Assembly: GCF_004118155.1 (NCBI RefSeq) | Contig: NZ_SAIQ01000002.1 | Span: 124,001-188,000 of the forward strand | Length of the DNA stretch: 64,000 nt | Source: Edaphocola flava | GTDB lineage: Bacteria; Bacteroidota; Bacteroidia; Chitinophagales; Chitinophagaceae | Direction of reading: 5' to 3' | Shown: positions 33,683 to 42,166 of the stretch, piece after piece | Layout of the letters: every line of letters starts with the position of its first letter | Position numbering within the stretch: the stretch's first letter is position 1 | Notes under the pieces: generated by a model | Told to the model about the DNA's origin: nothing | Seen by the model: only the letters and a program-made list of their open reading frames with translations | Databases searched by the model: none | Program-made: the position numbers and the translations under genes

Positions 33683-34633
33683 TTAGGGTGCCGGCATAAC
33701 TTCTTTGCCGATCTTACCTTTGATATATTTTATACCGCGGAAGTAGTGCAGATCATCCATGATCTTCTTCTTCTGCAGAATGGTTTTTAGTTTGGCCAAG
33801 CTGCCTGATACCGGGGAAAGAATAAAGATGGAAATAAATAAAACCACCTTAAATTTTTTCAACACCTTCTGCCTTGCAGGATCTCCCGGCAGGCCCAGCT
33901 TACGAGCATTTGCAGCCCAGTTAGGAAATAATCTGGCACCATTGCCTTCCATAACAATCAGGTTAGGACGTAGTTGTATAGCCCCCTCAGCCAGTAGTTG
34001 CGGTTGCAGTGCATCATCGGCCTGCTGTTCCTGCAGCCAGTAAAGGATTGTATTGCCAAAGCGTTTGCTGGCTTTAATATCCGCCATAGACACACCTGCT
34101 TCAGGAGACTTTTCAGTCGCTTCTTTCTGGCCCTTCAGCATCCAGCGTACGATAGAAAGCGTAGACGCAATATTAGGATGTTTGTCGTCCAGTGCGATAT
34201 TGCCCACCAGTCTTGCATTCAGTTCCTGTAATCTGTTTTTGACACGCTCCTGTGCATTCAGCCACATATTGCGGCAACCGATTACTGTCACCACAGGCTT
34301 ATCTTTCAGCACAGCAGACCATTCGCTATGCAGAAAACTGTTGAATGGAATAGACGGAGAGAGGAACCAGGGTTGGTAACCCAGGATCACCAGGTCATAG
34401 TCTTTCTCCATGATCTGCGGCATCGGATTTACCGGGAAGGTAATGCCCAGCACCGATTCCGGCATCGCATCAAAAAAAGTATCGTATTGTGCCCAGGGAA
34501 AAGGGTAGGGATTCACAAGTGATATTGGTGCGAAGTCGATCTGCGCTTTATCTTGTATATCTGCACATAAGCCGGACAGGATGTCTTTCATCTGTCCGCT
34601 TTGAGTAAAGTACAATACCAGTATTTTCTTCAT
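33683..34633 (-). CDS. darA: Dialkylresorcinol biosynthesis protein DarA
   Basis: A 316-residue flavodoxin-fold protein (MKKILVLYFTQSGQMKDIL is the flavin-phosphate loop) with a C-terminal hydrophobic stretch (VVLFISIFILSPVSG, about 268-282). This architecture beside a DarB-type ketosynthase is that of DarA, assigned in the dialkylresorcinol pathway of Bacteroidota to aromatisation of the cyclohexanedione made by DarB. It lies 14 nt after darB on the same strand. No darC or aryl-polyene/flexirubin genes are in the window, so the product could be free dialkylresorcinol or a flexirubin tail. Confidence 0.8.
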   Translation of the reverse strand: MKKILVLYFTQSGQMKDILSGLCADIQDKAQIDFAPISLVNPYPFPWAQYDTFFDAMPESVLGITFPVNPMPQIMEKDYDLVILGYQPWFLSPSIPFNSFLHSEWSAVLKDKPVVTVIGCRNMWLNAQERVKNRLQELNARLVGNIALDDKHPNIASTLSIVRWMLKGQKEATEKSPEAGVSMADIKASKRFGNTILYWLQEQQADDALQPQLLAEGAIQLRPNLIVMEGNGARLFPNWAANARKLGLPGDPARQKVLKKFKVVLFISIFILSPVSGSLAKLKTILQKKKIMDDLHYFRGIKYIKGKIGKEVMPAP

Positions 34634-34647
34634 ACAGTTTGTTGTGG

Positions 34648-35775
34648 TTATACCACCGTAAGTTGGATATATGCGTAGATAAATCGTGCACTTTCAGGGA
34701 TCATCATCAGTATCTTATCCCCTTTCTTCAATTTGTCTGAATGGAAGATTTCTTCCAGCATCAGGAAGGGAGAAGCAGAGCCTACATTGCCTACACGGTC
34801 GAGGTTCGTAAACCAGATTTCATCCGGGATTGCCAGCCCTTTAATCGCCAGTCCTTTGTGGATTTCCTGGCGGAAAAAGTTAGAGGACAGGTGGGGAAGG
34901 AAATGATGATATGAGGAAAGGTCAATACCTCTTTTGGCAATGATATCTTCCAGGAATCCTACACCTTTTGCAACAATAAACTGTCCCAGCAGTCGGGTAT
35001 CCTGTTTTACCGCAAACACGCTCTGGGAGCGCCATTCGCGGGCATCCATATCTTTCCAGCTCACCACATTTCCATGCTCATCTTTATCGCTGCCTGCATA
35101 CATACAAGTCTCCAGTTCATTGCTGTAGGAGGTCATATCTATCCAGTCAATACGCAGGGAAATGCCATCTGTATTTGCCTGGTCGGAAAGATAAGCCGCA
35201 GCTGCACCATCGGAGAGCATATAACGCAAGAAATCTTTTTCGAAAGCAATATATCCGTTCTGATCAATCGCATCTGTTCCGTCAAATTCTCCGTCAAATT
35301 TCGGAGCATCCATCATATTGGATAATTTTTCAGAACCGGTAGCAACAGCATTGTGCGCATCCCCACATTTGATCGACAGGAAAGCATGTTTCAGGCCCTG
35401 TATGCTGGAGCAACAGGCACCTGAAGGACTGTATATTTCAGTCGGATGCGTATTCAGTAAACCCAGCGTCATCGCCGCATGCGAAGGCAGGATCTGATCC
35501 GGGAAGGTTGTGCCGCAGGTCAGCAGATCAGTGTCTACGTGACCATCCGGAAACAGTTGCTTCACCGCCAGTGCCGTAAGTTCTGCATTGCTATGGGTTG
35601 ATTTACCTTCTTTAAATGCATAGTGGCGGCTTTTGATACCGTTATTGCGCAAAACAATCGTTTTAGCACGTGACGGTTTGCCGTTGATATATCCTAATAC
35701 TTCTTCAATATCGCTGTTCGGAATGGGATCGTTCGGTAGATACTTTGCCAGTCTGTTGATATAAACTTCTTGCAT
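34648..35775 (-). CDS. darB: DarB-type beta-ketoacyl synthase III
   Basis: A 375-residue thiolase-fold enzyme of the FabH/KAS III family. The active-site cysteine is in SPSGACCSS (Cys121 or Cys122), the histidine region in HHFLPHLSSNF and the asparagine in DRVGNVGSAS. DarB condenses two acyl units to a cyclohexanedione that DarA aromatises to a 2,5-dialkylresorcinol. The pairing with darA downstream supports this over a primary FabH. An ordinary FabH is about 330 residues, so this is longer, as DarB proteins are. Confidence 0.82.
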   Translation of the reverse strand: MQEVYINRLAKYLPNDPIPNSDIEEVLGYINGKPSRAKTIVLRNNGIKSRHYAFKEGKSTHSNAELTALAVKQLFPDGHVDTDLLTCGTTFPDQILPSHAAMTLGLLNTHPTEIYSPSGACCSSIQGLKHAFLSIKCGDAHNAVATGSEKLSNMMDAPKFDGEFDGTDAIDQNGYIAFEKDFLRYMLSDGAAAAYLSDQANTDGISLRIDWIDMTSYSNELETCMYAGSDKDEHGNVVSWKDMDAREWRSQSVFAVKQDTRLLGQFIVAKGVGFLEDIIAKRGIDLSSYHHFLPHLSSNFFRQEIHKGLAIKGLAIPDEIWFTNLDRVGNVGSASPFLMLEEIFHSDKLKKGDKILMMIPESARFIYAYIQLTVV

Positions 35776-35996
35776 AAAATTCCTCTTTTCAAAATGGAGC
35801 CCAAATTACATAAATATGTGCAAAGATCACTATTTTATATTGCCAATAATAGATTTTTTGCATATGTAAAGGCTACTTTGCTCAGATACCTTTTTAAGTG
35901 GGCAGATAAGACTCAAAAAAAAACGAAAAAGTTTGTTAAAGACAAATATTTTAGTAATTTGGCAGAAATTTAGAATTTTTTATCTTAATAATAATT

Positions 35997-36542
35997 ATGA
36001 AAAAAAGAATTGTACTATTATCTGCGTTAGCTGCAGGTATGTTTTTCGGAAGTTCAGCCTTTGCGCAACAAAATCCTGAAATGATTGCAGTATACCGTTG
36101 GTACAATCCTACGGATAAGACCTATGTGACTTTGGCAGATAATGAGTTCCAGGAAGGTCAGTTGTTAAACTGGAAATATAAAGATAAAACTTTACTATTC
36201 TATGCTTTTCGTGAGCCTGGCGTGAACAGAGTTGCAGTATACTCCTGGTTCAACCCAACCACTAAAGATCAGGTTTCTGTTACGGAAGATGAGTATACAG
36301 ACGATCAGATGCTGAAAATGGGGTATAAAGAGAAAAGACTGCAATTCTATGCATCCAATACCCGTATGGCTAACCGTGTAGACGTTTACCGTTGGTATAA
36401 TCCTAAGACAAGAGACTGGATTACAATGCCGGAAGAAGGAAATACTGATGTATACTTCAAGAAAGGATATAAAAGAAAATCTTTCCAGTTCTACGGTGTA
36501 CGCCGTGTGTCTGATGAGTCTCTGTATAACGCAGAACTTTAA
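35997..36542 (+). CDS. Secreted protein with three tandem VYxWxNP repeats
   Basis: A 181-residue protein with a clear signal peptide (about 1-24, ending AFAQ). The mature part consists of three tandem repeats of about 46-48 residues (31-78, 80-127, 129-173). Each begins VYRWYNP or VYSWFNP and ends near GYKEKRLQFYA. They recall the DUF5648 repeat (VYRFYNP...), but I am not certain of the match. It is monocistronic with its own terminator. Function unknown; a small beta-repeat protein that binds a partner outside the membrane is plausible. Confidence 0.7.
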   Translation: MKKRIVLLSALAAGMFFGSSAFAQQNPEMIAVYRWYNPTDKTYVTLADNEFQEGQLLNWKYKDKTLLFYAFREPGVNRVAVYSWFNPTTKDQVSVTEDEYTDDQMLKMGYKEKRLQFYASNTRMANRVDVYRWYNPKTRDWITMPEEGNTDVYFKKGYKRKSFQFYGVRRVSDESLYNAEL

Positions 36543-36571
36543 TTCAGATCATGTGCATAAATATTACTTGT

Positions 36572-36600
36572 AAGTGCGCCCGCGAGGGTGCACTTTTTTT
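36572..36600 (+). terminator. Terminator of the triple-repeat gene
   Basis: AAGTGCGCCC pairs with GGGTGCACTT (one mismatch), followed by seven Ts. The T-run also forms the start of the next promoter's -33 element. Confidence 0.8.
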
Positions 36601-36629
36601 GGCTCTGCTAGGAAAGAATCGTAATTTTG
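36598..36629 (+). promoter_or_regulatory. Promoter of the DUF3127 gene
   Basis: TTTG (36598-36601), a 20-nt spacer and TAATTTTG (36622-36629) match the Bacteroidota consensus. It overlaps the preceding terminator by three bases; the ATG is 30 nt further on. Confidence 0.65.
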
Positions 36630-36659
36630 TGCTTTATATAATATACTAATTTAGAATCT

Positions 36660-37103
36660 ATGGCTTTAGAAGTAACGGGTAAATTAATTGTGAAACAGCC
36701 TACCCAGCAAATAAAGGAAAACTTCTCTAAAAGAGAATTTGTGATAGAAATCTCACAACAAACCAATACGGGCATGACTTTTACTAACTTTGCTTCTTTT
36801 CAGTTAGTGAACAATGCCTGTGCGATGATCGATCAGTTCCAATTAGGACAGGACGTTAAAGTAAGTTTCGATATCAGAGGTAACAAATGGGAAAAAGACG
36901 GTCAGGTGCGTTATATCACCAACCTGAATGCATGGAGAGTAGAGCCTGCTATGCAACAGCAGCAGCAAGGCGGCTATCAGCAACCACAACAGCAATATGG
37001 CGGTGGTATGCAGCAAGCACCTGCTCAGCCATCTTATACGCCTCCTCAGCAGCCTCAGGGTCCTTCTTTTGATCCGGGTGTTGGTGACGATCTTCCGTTC
37101 TAA
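36660..37103 (+). CDS. DUF3127 protein with SSB-like acidic tail
   Basis: A 147-residue protein. The N-terminal OB-fold-like domain (about 1-98; MALEVTGKLIVKQPTQQ, FVIEISQQTNTG, RYITNLNAWRVE) belongs to the DUF3127 family. A low-complexity Gln/Gly/Pro linker follows (about 99-135). The extreme C-terminus is DDLPF, like the acidic tip (DDDIPF) by which bacterial SSB proteins recruit partner enzymes. This points to a second single-stranded-DNA-binding protein, though no binding has been shown here. The gene is monocistronic. Confidence 0.7.
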   Translation: MALEVTGKLIVKQPTQQIKENFSKREFVIEISQQTNTGMTFTNFASFQLVNNACAMIDQFQLGQDVKVSFDIRGNKWEKDGQVRYITNLNAWRVEPAMQQQQQGGYQQPQQQYGGGMQQAPAQPSYTPPQQPQGPSFDPGVGDDLPF

Positions 37104-37139
37104 GAAAACACAATATATTTATACAGTAGATATACTAAT

Positions 37140-37163
37140 AAAGGCTTCCGATCGGAAGCCTTT
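37140..37163. terminator. Bidirectional terminator between DUF3127 and mscL genes
   Basis: AAAGGCTTCCG (37140-37150) and CGGAAGCCTTT (37153-37163) form a near-continuous palindrome between convergent genes. Confidence 0.8.
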
Positions 37164-37190
37164 ATTGGTATTATTTATGAAGCATCATGC

Positions 37191-37571
37191 TTATTTCTTT
37201 TTCAGTTCATCGCGGATTTCCATCAACAGTTTATCTGTTGCACTTGGCTCTGCTGGGGCTGCAGGCGGCTCAGCTTTCTTCATTCTATTAAATGCTTTTA
37301 CGATCAGAAACAGGGCAAAGGCAATAATAATAAATGAGATGATCTGAGAGATAAAGTTACCGTATTTGATGGCAGTACCCGGAACGGTAAGCTGGGCAAG
37401 GTCAGATAAGTTGGCCGCTTTCAGTGCCGGAGTCAGAATGGCCGGGGTAATGATATCATCAACCAGAGATTTAATAATGCTGCTAAAGGCACCACCGATA
37501 ACTACACCGACTGCCAGATCAATAACATTGCCTTTTACGGCAAACTCCTTAAATTCTTTAATAAATCCCAT
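37191..37571 (-). CDS. mscL: Large-conductance mechanosensitive channel
   Basis: A 126-residue inner-membrane channel that opens under hypo-osmotic tension. The N-terminal amphipathic part and first membrane helix MGFIKEFKEFAVKGNVIDLAVGVVIGGAFSSIIKSLVDDIITP match MscL, and the second helix (YGNFISQIISFIIIAFALFLIVKAF) follows a short periplasmic loop. The C-terminal cytoplasmic bundle ends in a Lys-rich tail. A Pro/Ala-rich linker (EPPAAPAEPSA) precedes it. Confidence 0.95.
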   Translation of the reverse strand: MGFIKEFKEFAVKGNVIDLAVGVVIGGAFSSIIKSLVDDIITPAILTPALKAANLSDLAQLTVPGTAIKYGNFISQIISFIIIAFALFLIVKAFNRMKKAEPPAAPAEPSATDKLLMEIRDELKKK

Positions 37572-37656
37572 AATTTTTGTTTTTTTCGAGTGAATGATCC
37601 GACAAATAAAATTATTCGGGCCTAATTACCCAACAGATATTTAATTGTTAACAGGG

Positions 37657-40494
37657 TTATAACATATTGTGTTTCAGTTCCAGCGCCAGAAAATGCCCGG
37701 TATGACTGCCTTTTTTCTTGGCAATCTGTTCCGGCGTACCTTTGGCAACAACCTGTCCGCCACCAATACCACCTTCAGGACCAATATCGATAATATAATC
37801 GGCAACTTTTACAATATCCAGATTGTGCTCAATTACGACTACCGTATTGCCACGATCTACCAGTTTGTTCAGCACAGACAGCAAATGATTGATATCTTCG
37901 AAATGCAGACCGGTAGAGGGCTCATCGAGGATATAAATCGTTTTACCGGTATCCTTCTTAGATAATTCTGTAGCCAGTTTTACCCTTTGTGCTTCACCTC
38001 CACTCAAGGTCACGGCACTCTGTCCAAGTGTAATATAGCCCAGGCCTACATCCTGCAGTGTTTTAACCTTACGGTGCAGGGAAGGCATATTTACAAAAAA
38101 CTCAACCGCATCTTCAACGGTCATTTCCAGTACATCGTAGATCGATTTTCCTTTATAACGGATCTCCAGTGTTTCGCGGTTATAGCGCTTACCCTGGCAC
38201 TTTTCGCAAGGCACGTATACATCCGGCAGGAAATTCATTTCAATCACCCGCATACCACCGCCCTGACATTCTTCACAACGGCCACCTTTCACATTGAAAC
38301 TGAATCTTCCGGCATTATAACCGCGAATCTTTGCTTCCGGGATCATGGTAAATAACTGGCGAATATCGTTGAAGAAACCACAATAGGTAGCCGGGTTACT
38401 GCGTGGTGTACGGCCAATAGGACTCTGGTCGATCTCAATTACTTTATCTATATGCTCCAGCCCACTGATCGACTTGTACGGCATTGCCTGCATTTTGCTC
38501 TGCGGGTAGCAATGGCGCGACAGGATAGGGTAGAGCGTTTCATTGATCAGGGTTGACTTCCCACTGCCTGATACACCCGTTACACAGGTCAGTGTACCCA
38601 GTGGAATGTCCACACTAACATTCTGCAGGTTATTACCTGTAGCACCTTTGAGCTGTAGTTTATTTCCGTTGCCTTTTCTTCTTTCTTTAGGTACTGCAAT
38701 CTCTTTCTTATGATTCAGGTATTGTGCGGTTACACTACCAGACTGTAAAACTTCCTGTGGCGTGCCCTGCGCGACGATACGGCCGCCATGTATACCCGCT
38801 GCGGGTCCTATATCAAACAAGTAATCAGAAGCCAGCATAATGTCTTTATCATGCTCTACAACCAATACTGAATTGCCTCCGTCCCGCAGATTTTGCAGGG
38901 CGGTGATCAATTGTTGGTTGTCTCTCTGGTGCAGACCGATAGAAGGCTCATCCAGGATATAGGTAATGCCCATCAGTTTAGAACCGATCTGTGTAGCCAG
39001 TCGTATACGCTGAGATTCGCCACCACTAAGGGTTTTGGTAGGACGGTTCAGGATAAGATAATGCAGACCCACTTCAATCAGGAAGCCCACACGATCCCTG
39101 ATCTCCTTCAGGATATCCTTTGCAATGGTATTTTGTTTTTTATTCAGATGCGGCTCAACTGTTGAGAACCAGTCATGCAATGCACTTAAAGGCATGTTGG
39201 CCAGTTGTGCAATATTCTGGTCGTGAACCAGGTAAGAAAGACTCTCCTGTTTTAAGCGCTGACCTTTACATTCAGGGCATTTATCCAGTTGCATAAATTG
39301 CTCTGCCCAGTCCCGCACATAATCAGAAGGAGATTCATTAAACCAGCGCATCATCATATTCAGTACACCCTCATATTCTCCCGTCTCCAGGTAGCTGTAA
39401 TTGCCCCCTTCTTCCGGTACATAAGTAATGGTACCTTCTTCATTGCCATACAGCATCAGGTTCAGTTCCCGTTCGGTAAGCTGGCCTACAGGCTTGTTGA
39501 CATCAATTTTATTCTTTTTGGCAAACTTCGCAGCGATCTGGTAGCTCTGTGCTTCACGGGCTTCTTTCATAGGCGCAATACCACCACCGGCAATACTCTT
39601 CTCCGGATCAGGAGTAATGGTACTGCGGTCTATCGTATGTACGGTACCCAGACCCTTGCAGGACGGACATGCACCATATGGAGAGTTGAATGAAAAGGTA
39701 TTCGGCGAAGGATCTTCGTAAGAAATACCACTTTCAATATCCATCAGGTGTTTGCTGTATTGCAGTATTTTATTGGTTTCATGCTGCTGTACAAAGAGCA
39801 GGCCTTTACCCAGGTGCAGGGCCTTCTGCAGGCTCTGGCTTAGGCGGGAACGGCTTTCTGCATCTACTTTCAGGCGATCTACCACCAGTTCGATGTCATG
39901 GATCTTATAACGGTCAACCTGCATTTTAGGCTTCAGGTCTACAATAACACCGTCCACACGCACTTTCAGGTATCCCTGCTTTTGCAGTTGCTCAAACAAT
40001 TCGCGGTAATGCCCTTTACGGCCACGAACAATTGGTGCGAGCAATACGATTTTTTCGTCCGGAAGGTTATCGTATATATGTTGCAATATTTCCTCTTCAG
40101 AAAAGCGCGTCATAGCCTTGCCACTCATATAAGAGTAAGCAGTGCCTATACGCGCATACAAGAGGCGCATAAAATCGTATACTTCTGTAACCGTGCCCAC
40201 AGTAGAGCGCGGATTACGGTTCGTTGTTTTTTGTTCGATGGAAATTACAGGAGACAAGCCTGTAATCTTATCTACATCAGGTCGCTCGAGGTCGCCCATA
40301 AACTGGCGGGCATAAGCCGAAAAGCTTTCCATATACCGGCGCTGACCCTCGGCAAAAATGGTATCAAATGCCAGTGAAGATTTACCACTGCCGCTCAACC
40401 CGGTAATAACAACCAATTTGTTTTTAGGAATGGAAACATCAATATTCTTCAGGTTATGTACCCTTGCTCCTAATACTTTTATATGTTCAGACAT
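37657..40494 (-). CDS. uvrA: UvrABC excinuclease subunit A
   Basis: The DNA-damage recognition ATPase of nucleotide-excision repair, 945 residues. Two ABC modules are complete: Walker A GLSGSGKSS and GVSGSGKST, and signatures LSGGESQRIRLA and LSGGEAQRVKLA. The second-module zinc site is CEECQGGG with CEKCQGKRY; the first has CPSCKG and CPECKGQ. A -7 element TACCTTTG lies upstream on the minus strand (plus CAAAGGTA at 40517-40524). It is transcribed alone. Confidence 0.98.
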   Translation of the reverse strand: MSEHIKVLGARVHNLKNIDVSIPKNKLVVITGLSGSGKSSLAFDTIFAEGQRRYMESFSAYARQFMGDLERPDVDKITGLSPVISIEQKTTNRNPRSTVGTVTEVYDFMRLLYARIGTAYSYMSGKAMTRFSEEEILQHIYDNLPDEKIVLLAPIVRGRKGHYRELFEQLQKQGYLKVRVDGVIVDLKPKMQVDRYKIHDIELVVDRLKVDAESRSRLSQSLQKALHLGKGLLFVQQHETNKILQYSKHLMDIESGISYEDPSPNTFSFNSPYGACPSCKGLGTVHTIDRSTITPDPEKSIAGGGIAPMKEAREAQSYQIAAKFAKKNKIDVNKPVGQLTERELNLMLYGNEEGTITYVPEEGGNYSYLETGEYEGVLNMMMRWFNESPSDYVRDWAEQFMQLDKCPECKGQRLKQESLSYLVHDQNIAQLANMPLSALHDWFSTVEPHLNKKQNTIAKDILKEIRDRVGFLIEVGLHYLILNRPTKTLSGGESQRIRLATQIGSKLMGITYILDEPSIGLHQRDNQQLITALQNLRDGGNSVLVVEHDKDIMLASDYLFDIGPAAGIHGGRIVAQGTPQEVLQSGSVTAQYLNHKKEIAVPKERRKGNGNKLQLKGATGNNLQNVSVDIPLGTLTCVTGVSGSGKSTLINETLYPILSRHCYPQSKMQAMPYKSISGLEHIDKVIEIDQSPIGRTPRSNPATYCGFFNDIRQLFTMIPEAKIRGYNAGRFSFNVKGGRCEECQGGGMRVIEMNFLPDVYVPCEKCQGKRYNRETLEIRYKGKSIYDVLEMTVEDAVEFFVNMPSLHRKVKTLQDVGLGYITLGQSAVTLSGGEAQRVKLATELSKKDTGKTIYILDEPSTGLHFEDINHLLSVLNKLVDRGNTVVVIEHNLDIVKVADYIIDIGPEGGIGGGQVVAKGTPEQIAKKKGSHTGHFLALELKHNML

Positions 40495-40819
40495 AAATAT
40501 TTAATGCTACGAAAAACAAAGGTAACCCTAATTTGGCTGAAATAGAGATCAGGCATTTCTAAATGTATTCTAAAAAAGGAACGGCTGTAAACCCATCAAA
40601 AAAACTTAAAATAAGTCAGAGCCTTATGCCGCCATATTGCGTGAAAGATGTTAATAATTTTAAAAAAATAATCCTTAATTATTTGATAACTATATGTAAA
40701 ACACATGACTATATCAATATTATTTATTTTGCGATAAGTTAAAGTGCTATTGTAAAAGACCGGATACGGCTACCTTTGTCGCTCTTTCTATTTATCAAGA
40801 AAATCTATTTATATTTTTG
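40495..40819. other. Divergent intergenic region between uvrA and the efflux operon
   Basis: No gene is seen here. On the minus strand a uvrA -7 element (TACCTTTG) is at 40524-40517. On the plus strand TTG (40750-40752), 18 nt and TACCTTTG (40771-40778) form a promoter for the efflux operon. I see no clear operator repeat. Confidence 0.55.
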
Positions 40820-42145
40820 ATGTTTAAGTATTATCTCAGGCTGTTGTGTTTTGCTTGTGGCGTAACTTCCGTACAAGCTCAGGCACAACAAGCCGCTACT
40901 CCATTTACGGATAGTGCTACACTGGATCAATGTATTGATTATGCCATGAAGCATAACCCGGTGTTGAAGCAATCTTTTCTCGATGCTTCTATTACAGAAT
41001 CACAGGTACAGGGCAAGCTGGCAGACTGGTATCCGCAGATAGGCATCACTGCCAACTATCAGCGTAACTTCCAGTTGCAGACCTTGGCCAACTCCTCAGG
41101 GGTAGTCCGTATCGGACGTTATAACCAGTCCGCATTACAATTGGGACTTACCCAGAATGTATTTAACAGTGATGTCGTATTGGCTAGTCGCACAGCAGAT
41201 GATGTGCGCACACAGGCACAGCAACAAATTGTATTAAGCAAGATCGATCTGCAATCCAGCCTCAGCAAGGCTTTTTATAATGTACTGCTAACAGAGTACC
41301 AGATGAAAGTGCTGGATGAGGATATTAACCGCCTGACTTTAAGTCTGAAGGTGGCCAGGGATCAGTATGATGCGGGTATTGTAGACAAGGTCGATTATTC
41401 CCGTGCTACCATTGCGCTGAATACCTCCAAGACCCAGAGAGCCAATGCTGTTGTATTGCTGGATGCCAAGTATGCCCGGTTAAAAGAACTGATGGGTTAT
41501 CCCTCCAAAGAGCCACTGATACTGACTTCCGGACAGATTAACCTGGAGCAGGAAGCGCTGGTCGATACCCTTGTAGAGCCGGCACCACAGAAACGTGTAG
41601 AGTATCAGCAATTAGAGATCACGCAAAATCTGAATAAAGCCAATGTACAGTATCGTAAAATGGCTTTATATCCTACAGTATCCTTGTTTGCCAACTACAA
41701 TGTCAACTTCCTGAACGATGAGCTGGTGCAATTATACAACCAGGGATACCCTAACTCCTTTGCAGGATTACAGGTAGGCTTCCCGATATTCCAGGGCGGT
41801 AAGCGCCGTCAGAATATCAAACAGGCAGAATTTCAGTATGAAAAGACTGGTTGGGCATTAGAGAACAGCCGCAATGTGATCAATACCGAATACCAGAATG
41901 CATTGTCCATTTACAAATCAGACTGGAATACCTACCAGATGCTGAAAGAGAACCTTGGGTTGGCAGAGGAAGTGTACCGCGTGCTGGATGCACAGTATAA
42001 AGCCGGGATCAAAAATTACCTTGAAGTAGTGGTTGCACAGACTGATCTGCAAAAAGCAGAGCTGAACTATGCCAATGCGGTATACCAGCTCCTGATCGAT
42101 AAAATAGATGTATTAAAAGCCCTGGGCGATATTCAAACCAAATAG
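40820..42145 (+). CDS. TolC-family outer-membrane efflux channel
   Basis: A 441-residue OMF-family protein using the ATG at 40820; a TTG just before it is less likely. The signal peptide ends VQAQAQ. Two repeated long-helix modules typical of TolC/OprM are visible (LDQCIDYAMKHNPVLKQSFLDASI and, later, FQYEKTGWALENSRNVINTEYQNALSIYKSDWNTYQMLKENLGLAEEVYRVLDAQYKAGIKNYLEVV). It is the outer-membrane exit of the RND pump encoded downstream; the next gene begins 21 nt later. Confidence 0.92.
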   Translation: MFKYYLRLLCFACGVTSVQAQAQQAATPFTDSATLDQCIDYAMKHNPVLKQSFLDASITESQVQGKLADWYPQIGITANYQRNFQLQTLANSSGVVRIGRYNQSALQLGLTQNVFNSDVVLASRTADDVRTQAQQQIVLSKIDLQSSLSKAFYNVLLTEYQMKVLDEDINRLTLSLKVARDQYDAGIVDKVDYSRATIALNTSKTQRANAVVLLDAKYARLKELMGYPSKEPLILTSGQINLEQEALVDTLVEPAPQKRVEYQQLEITQNLNKANVQYRKMALYPTVSLFANYNVNFLNDELVQLYNQGYPNSFAGLQVGFPIFQGGKRRQNIKQAEFQYEKTGWALENSRNVINTEYQNALSIYKSDWNTYQMLKENLGLAEEVYRVLDAQYKAGIKNYLEVVVAQTDLQKAELNYANAVYQLLIDKIDVLKALGDIQTK

Positions 42146-42166
42146 TATTTAAGCAATATTTCAAAC

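Noticed and set aside
35770-35973. Plus-strand frame of 67 codons upstream of the triple-repeat gene
   Set aside because: It starts at a TTG overlapping the darB start codon on the other strand, is Lys/Phe-rich with no family resemblance, and lies in AT-rich upstream DNA of the next gene.
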